This document shows positions 45,688 to 49,366 of a stretch of 49,366 nucleotides of DNA, in pieces. This stretch comes from a virus: positions 1 to 49,366 of IMG/VR virus record IMGVR_UViG_3300006080_000003; one strand, written 5' to 3'. Position numbers and translations under genes: made by a program. Under the pieces are notes generated by a model. It was not told the origin of the DNA, made no database searches, and worked only from the letters and a program-made list of their open reading frames with translations. Every line of letters starts with the position of its first letter. The first letter of the stretch is position 1.

Positions 45688-45975
45688 ATGGCAAGACCTA
45701 AACCCACAATATTAACCGAAATATTAGATTCAAATTATAATTCTGAACAAATATTAAAAGCAGACGCAATCTACGCTGTATTTTATGAAGATGCCCCTAT
45801 GAATTTACGGACACTAAATACATTAATAGATTATCCTGGTCCAAAATATAAGAAATCGAGTTTTTCGAATTCTGGACATGCTTTTAATTTAGCACTTAGA
45901 TTAAATAAGAAATTTGATACTGATAAATTTACCGTAATAAAACTAACAGATGGCGAGACAATCACAAAAAATTAA
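45688..45975 (+). CDS. Hypothetical conserved-looking protein, 95 aa
   Basis: GCGAGGAGAATACGC precedes the start. Contains INxKTLN-like RTLNTLIDYPGPKYKKSSFS and SGHAFNLALRLNKKF, an alpha/beta pattern that I associate with small conserved T4-like marine phage proteins. No catalytic motif. Overlaps the next gene by 26 nt. Confidence 0.75.
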   Translation: MARPKPTILTEILDSNYNSEQILKADAIYAVFYEDAPMNLRTLNTLIDYPGPKYKKSSFSNSGHAFNLALRLNKKFDTDKFTVIKLTDGETITKN

Positions 45976-46279
45976 AACGACACAAGACAAACTAATAGAG
46001 CTATTAGAGCAAGGTCATACGGATTCATTAAAGCACAAACGTATATTTTTAAATAAAAATACTTTGCGCCTTACACGAGACGGAGCCAATATATTTAAAA
46101 AGCACTATACTCACTATTCATTTAAGAATGAATTAAATACTTCAGGTGATACTGTATTACTCTTACGTAAAATGGAGAGTCCATACTATACTACCCCTAA
46201 AAAATTAGTATTATTCACTGAAGTAGATGCGTTTATGTGTAAAATGGCTGGCACCAGGGGCTGGATACAAAGCAAATAA
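45950..46279 (+). CDS. Hypothetical protein, 109 aa
   Basis: Starts within the previous gene. Basic N-terminus, a strand-rich centre (FLNKNTLRLTRDGANIFKKH, VLLLRKMESPYYTTPKKLVL) and the ending AGTRGWIQSK. Looks like a small nucleic-acid-binding or scaffold protein, but there is no firm motif. Confidence 0.72.
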   Translation: MARQSQKIKTTQDKLIELLEQGHTDSLKHKRIFLNKNTLRLTRDGANIFKKHYTHYSFKNELNTSGDTVLLLRKMESPYYTTPKKLVLFTEVDAFMCKMAGTRGWIQSK

Positions 46280-46300
46280 CTACAACCAAACTATAGAATA

Positions 46301-46486
46301 ATGAACGGATTAGAATCATATTACGCATTATCTGCGGCTAAAGAAAAAGCTGAGAAGGATAAGAAGAATTGGGATACCCTGAGTCAATCAGAGATTGATA
46401 TATACATAGAATCGCAGATGTCACATCGTGGATTCGTAAAGGGAGACTACCTCGGACAAGGCGCATACAAATGGAATAAGAAATAA
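46301..46486 (+). CDS. Hypothetical protein, 61 aa
   Basis: Short helical acidic/basic protein (YYALSAAKEKAEKDKKNWDT) ending with a GDYLGQGAYKWNKK stretch. No ribosome site is obvious. The stop is 3 nt before the nucleosidase gene. Not recognised. Confidence 0.62.
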   Translation: MNGLESYYALSAAKEKAEKDKKNWDTLSQSEIDIYIESQMSHRGFVKGDYLGQGAYKWNKK

Positions 46487-46489
46487 TAA

Positions 46490-47116
46490 ATGGCCGATAC
46501 AATAAAGTATGGCATCGTATGTGCTATGGCAGAAGAGGTTGTTAAGATTGTTAATGCTTATGATTTGCAACAATCTAATCAACGATGCGAATACAATACA
46601 TATGTAGGCGATAATATAGTTCTCATTGAATCAAGCATTGGCAAAATAGCAAGCTCACTAGCCACTGCTATCTTGATAAATGACTTCAATGTAGATACGA
46701 TTATTAATATTGGTATCGCTGGCGCTCTTAAAGACACCAAGACTGATACCGCTTATTTTATAGAGAGTGTAGCACAGCACGATGTTATTATGCCATTCGC
46801 ACAATATCAAGTTGACATGTTTCAGACTATAGACTGTGTAATTCCACCTAAGTTATTAACCATCAATGATAGTCATAAAAAATTAGCAACAGGCGATCAA
46901 TTCATTACCGATACATCGTCGATTCCAGATGAATATGACTTAGTTGATATGGAAGGATTTGCTGTTGCGTATGTAGCTCAACGATATTCAATCCCTGTCA
47001 TAATAATTAAAGGTGTTTCTGACGATGCAAATAGTCAGAGTGAAGATACCATGTTTGATAATTTAAATAAAGCAATGGATCAAACACTTGCGTTATTATC
47101 AACCATTATTGTATAA
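46490..47116 (+). CDS. MTA/SAH nucleosidase-like protein (Pfs/MtnN family)
   Basis: Hydrolyses methylthioadenosine, S-adenosylhomocysteine and 5'-deoxyadenosine. GIVCAMAEEV (Glu15 as the water-activating Glu), NIGIAGAL, ATGDQFI, DMEGFAVAYVA and GVSDDAN (catalytic Asp) match this nucleoside phosphorylase family in order. 208 aa, slightly shorter than bacterial MtnN. With MetK and radical SAM enzymes in the same window, it would remove inhibitory SAM by-products. Confidence 0.85.
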   Translation: MADTIKYGIVCAMAEEVVKIVNAYDLQQSNQRCEYNTYVGDNIVLIESSIGKIASSLATAILINDFNVDTIINIGIAGALKDTKTDTAYFIESVAQHDVIMPFAQYQVDMFQTIDCVIPPKLLTINDSHKKLATGDQFITDTSSIPDEYDLVDMEGFAVAYVAQRYSIPVIIIKGVSDDANSQSEDTMFDNLNKAMDQTLALLSTIIV

Positions 47117-47119
47117 ATA
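47112..47119 (+). promoter_or_regulatory. T4-type late promoter
   Basis: Exact TATAAATA overlapping the nucleosidase stop, 29 nt before the tail-fibre gene at 47149. Confidence 0.75.
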
Positions 47120-47148
47120 CGTATACTATAATAATTGGAGAAAATAAA

Positions 47149-47532
47149 ATGGCAAAGTTAACACAACAAGGAGTCGTATTTCCGGATGGATCTACACTAA
47201 CATCTGCAACTGGAATCGCGGGCGCAATCGAAGCCACTGGTACTGGAGGCGTAGAATATCTTGAACAAGCATCTGCTCCAGATAGCAATGTAGTCGCAGA
47301 CGGTACAATGTGGTTAGATACTACTGACGATGTATTATATCAGTTACATACTGGTGATTGGATTCAAATATCAGATGATGCAACAGCAGTTAGTGTATTA
47401 TTAGACACGTGGACAATCACAGAAGTTGGTGGCGATATATTATTTGCTAAAGCTGGTGTAAATAAACTAAGAGTTGCACAGAATGGTACTATTACTACGG
47501 TCAATGACGTAGCCGCATTTGGCAGTGTATAA
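47149..47532 (+). CDS. Tail-fibre-type structural protein, 127 aa
   Basis: [20 protein letters not shown] is a typical opening of phage fibre or head-decoration proteins (GVVFPDGS...). [22 protein letters not shown] is a carbohydrate-fibre segment also echoed in the next gene ([13 protein letters not shown]). Perfect late promoter and TTGGAGAAAAT. Stop overlaps the next ATG. Probably part of the distal tail or a short fibre. Confidence 0.78.
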   Translation: MAKLTQQGVVFPDGSTLTSATGIAGAIEATGTGGVEYLEQASAPDSNVVADGTMWLDTTDDVLYQLHTGDWIQISDDATAVSVLLDTWTITEVGGDILFAKAGVNKLRVAQNGTITTVNDVAAFGSV

Positions 47533-48548
47533 TGGCAAGATCAGCAAGTAAAGGAATATTCCCTAGATCAGGAATAGTAGATGGGCATATAATCACCCAC
47601 CCAAACGGGAAAAGATATCAATGGAATTCAAGCAAAGGAGTTTGGAAATTAAAGTCTACGATGATAGACGACAGCAACTTTATTGGTCCACAAGGCGTAC
47701 CAGGTGCAACCGGATCAACAGGATCAACAGGACCAGCAGGCCCAACAGGATCAACTGGTAACACTGGAGCAACTGGTCCACAAGGATCAACAGGAGCAAC
47801 CGGATCACAAGGACCAACAGGCCCTGCCGGTTTAGCAGTAATCAAGCAAACAACAGCACCTGCTGCTGCTAATGGTGATCTTTGGTATGATACAGATGAT
47901 CATTCATTCTCAGTGAGGGCTGATGGTACTTGGTTTGAAATTGTTTCTGCTAAGCCAGATGGTTCTAATTGTGATAATGCAGCTGATTCTGGATGGCAGT
48001 TAAAACAAGACAACCCAGATTTACCGTCAGGCAATTATTCAATTAAACCTGGTGGAACAAGTCCGTGCATTACTATGTATGTTGATATGACTGCTAATGG
48101 CGGTGGATATGATTTTTATAAAGTCACAGGCGGATCATCAGGTAATTATAGAACTAATTCATACAGTTGCCCGGCGGGTACTGATATATCTGCTCCACGA
48201 TCACACGAATGGTGGTTAATAGTTGAAAATGTATATGGTAGAATATATGGTTCATATAATGCCGTGCCTGGGGTCTATAGACCTGATGGTGGTGGTAGTT
48301 ATACTGGATGTATAATGAGAAGCTCACATTACGGTTCTAGTTGTGCGCATTGGCGTGTTGCTGATGGCGGTAGATGGTGGTTAAGAAATGGCACGTTTAG
48401 TGAGCCTAATGGAGATTATCCATTAAATGGTTGGTTAGGCATGTATAACGCATCATATACTGGCGATATTGGATTCAACGACGGTGGTAGCGGATATACA
48501 TCTTCTGGTACATATCTATGTTCAACTAACGTGCACTATAAGGATTAA
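47532..48548 (+). CDS. Collagen-like tail fibre with fibrinogen/COLFI-like C-terminus, 338 aa
   Basis: Residues 1-50 are an N-terminal attachment region. Residues about 54-97 are G-x-y collagen-like repeats ([20 protein letters not shown] and on), which form triple helices. [13 protein letters not shown] follows. The C-terminus has [12 protein letters not shown], then [15 protein letters not shown], recalling the SGxYxIxPxG...YCDMxxxGGGW pattern of fibrinogen-like or fibrillar-collagen C-terminal domains, then a Trp/Gly/Cys-rich receptor-binding tip. Likely host-recognition adhesin. Confidence 0.82.
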   Translation: MARSASKGIFPRSGIVDGHIITHPNGKRYQWNSSKGVWKLKSTMIDDSNFIGPQGVPGATGSTGSTGPAGPTGSTGNTGATGPQGSTGATGSQGPTGPAGLAVIKQTTAPAAANGDLWYDTDDHSFSVRADGTWFEIVSAKPDGSNCDNAADSGWQLKQDNPDLPSGNYSIKPGGTSPCITMYVDMTANGGGYDFYKVTGGSSGNYRTNSYSCPAGTDISAPRSHEWWLIVENVYGRIYGSYNAVPGVYRPDGGGSYTGCIMRSSHYGSSCAHWRVADGGRWWLRNGTFSEPNGDYPLNGWLGMYNASYTGDIGFNDGGSGYTSSGTYLCSTNVHYKD

Positions 48549-48550
48549 TT

Positions 48551-48895
48551 ATGAAAGAAAATTATTACATTCCAGCTGCTTTAGACCTAGGTTTAATTGA
48601 TGGCTATGATATATCAATAAATGATACTAATGATACTATAACGAAGGGTGATATTACTATTGATGTCACTCCATCAGTTATATCTAGAGCAGTATATCTA
48701 ATGCATAAAAAGACTATTAGAATGGGAAGGGATTCTGCTTTGAATAACACTGATTGGATTGCATTAGCTGATAATTCTTCATCACAAGAATTAAAAGATA
48801 CCCTTTATGCATACAGACAAGAGTTAAGAGATTGTCCTTCAAATTTAATTGAAGGTGATGAGGATTCATTTGTATTTCCGGTATACCCTATTTAA
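48551..48895 (+). CDS. Tail-fibre assembly chaperone-like protein, 114 aa
   Basis: The C-terminal NNTDWIALADNSSSQELKDT then YAYRQELRDCP fits the tail-assembly chaperone pattern (DWT..D......YRQ.LRD). The N-terminal part (IPAALDLGLIDGYDISIND) is specific. Directly downstream of the fibre gene, as such chaperones usually are. Probably folds or trimerises the adhesin. Confidence 0.75.
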   Translation: MKENYYIPAALDLGLIDGYDISINDTNDTITKGDITIDVTPSVISRAVYLMHKKTIRMGRDSALNNTDWIALADNSSSQELKDTLYAYRQELRDCPSNLIEGDEDSFVFPVYPI

Positions 48896-48898
48896 ATA
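48891..48898 (+). promoter_or_regulatory. Late promoter-like box
   Basis: TTTAAATA overlapping the end of the chaperone gene, 10 nt before ATG 48909. Confidence 0.4.
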
Positions 48899-48908
48899 AA
48901 GATACAGT

Positions 48909-49265
48909 ATGATTGAAGTGACACAATCCACTATTGAGTTAAATGGGCTAACCGCAGTCTTTTGGTATTCGCCTGATTGTCCAGTCTGTGAACAATTCCT
49001 AAATGTAGAAATACCAAAGGTTGAAAAGGTAATGTCTAATTGGACCTTTATGAAAATAAATTTCTTAGATCATGCAAAGGAACATATCATTATGTTTGAA
49101 CCTTCCCGGATGCCTAAGGGCTACTTCTTTAACAATAACAAGCGCCTGTTTGTAGGCGATGGGTTTGTTCCGGCATCAGAAGTTATTAATTTAATGAAAA
49201 CTTTAGAATCACCTGATTTTAAAACAGAGGAAGAGCTAATAGAAGAACAATTTGAACAGATATAA
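48909..49265 (+). CDS. Thioredoxin-fold protein, 118 aa
   Basis: FWYSPDCPVCEQF (residues about 18-30) holds a CPVC redox site at the start of a helix, preceded by a beta strand, and SRMPKGYFFNNNKRLFVGDG contains the cis-Pro loop and following strands. Typical of phage thioredoxin/glutaredoxin-like proteins. No signal peptide, so cytoplasmic. It may reduce ribonucleotide reductase or other enzymes. Almost leaderless spacing to a late box, then a terminator. Confidence 0.85.
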   Translation: MIEVTQSTIELNGLTAVFWYSPDCPVCEQFLNVEIPKVEKVMSNWTFMKINFLDHAKEHIIMFEPSRMPKGYFFNNNKRLFVGDGFVPASEVINLMKTLESPDFKTEEELIEEQFEQI

Positions 49266-49287
49266 ACACATATAGGTATAATTAAAA

Positions 49288-49309
49288 GACCCCTTAATTG
49301 GGGTTTTTT
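49288..49309 (+). terminator. Rho-independent terminator
   Basis: CCCC (49290-49293) with GGGG (49300-49303) and a T run. Same sequence as at 1-23. Confidence 0.82.
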
Positions 49310-49333
49310 ATTGACTACGTAATCTCAGAATCG

Positions 49334-49341
49334 CATAAATA
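49334..49341 (+). promoter_or_regulatory. Late promoter for a gene beyond the window
   Basis: CATAAATA; AGGAG near 49361 would be the ribosome site of a gene starting past the end. Confidence 0.5.
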
Positions 49342-49366
49342 CGACTATGGAAACATATAGGAGTCA

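Noticed and set aside
47618-47845. Open frame opposite the collagen repeats, Pro/Val/Gly-rich
   Set aside because: A mirror artefact of G-x-y codons on the other strand, with no ribosome site or start context.
1-49315. Identical sequence at both ends of the window as a genome terminal repeat
   Set aside because: The identity is only about 28 bp and corresponds to a transcription terminator; flanking bases differ at once.

Overview
This AT-rich window is from a large tailed phage that looks T4-like, probably a marine myovirus of a Gram-negative proteobacterium. The evidence is a gp45-type sliding clamp, a T4 RNase H/FEN-type exonuclease, an ATP-dependent DNA ligase, many T4-type late promoters (TATAAATA), strong sigma70-type early promoters, tail-fibre genes, and dense packing with start/stop overlaps. 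No integrase, CRISPR array, rRNA or convincing tRNA was seen. Host-like genes (tripartite carboxylate transporter parts TctA and TctC, rubredoxin, an AlaC-like aminotransferase) suggest an aerobic marine alpha- or gammaproteobacterial host. The host is inferred, not proven. No stretch over 300 bases lacks a gene.

Layout. 0-6.3 kb: small genes, a run of proteins with a T4-like capsid-targeting N-terminus, three tandem paralogues with conserved ends and variable middles (sulfotransferase-like), and a methyltransferase. 6.3-16.7 kb: early cassettes, each led by a near-identical promoter with a palindrome in its spacer (DNA ligase, HAD phosphatase, small unknown proteins), mixed with more capsid-targeted proteins. 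A tryptophan-halogenase gene sits inside a broken duplicate of one of these. 16.7-22.4 kb: APS-kinase-like P-loop protein, two more sulfotransferase-like paralogues, and two HExxHH metallopeptidases whose N-termini look like capsid-targeting sequences. 22.4-25.4 kb: TctA, rubredoxin and TctC without TctB. 25.4-32.8 kb: three radical SAM proteins, a P-loop protein, a glycosyltransferase, a methyltransferase and small membrane proteins. 32.8-35.7 kb: structured leaders, a small hydrophobic protein, the sliding clamp and a DpdA-like transglycosylase. 35.7-46.5 kb: deazaguanine pathway genes (FolE, QueE, possible QueD-like protein), glycosyltransferase, phosphoribosyltransferase, AlaC-like aminotransferase, a fourth radical SAM enzyme, MazG-like protein, MetK and RNase H. 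46.5-49.3 kb: MTA/SAH nucleosidase, collagen-like tail fibre, its probable chaperone and a thioredoxin-fold protein.

How the parts fit. FolE, QueE and DpdA point to 7-deazaguanine modification of phage DNA. MetK, five radical SAM enzymes, two methyltransferases and MTA/SAH nucleosidase form a SAM supply, use and clean-up system. About eleven reading frames share a short N-terminus ending in an (I/L/V)xE cleavage-like site, resembling the T4 internal-protein signal MKTYQEFIAE. I propose they are packaged in the head, processed and injected with the DNA, and that the two metallopeptidases are part of this cargo. This is the most interesting candidate system here. Other strong leads are the switch-like leader before the mazG-queE-metK genes, the promoters that put the start codon at +1, and the phage-borne TctA/TctC.
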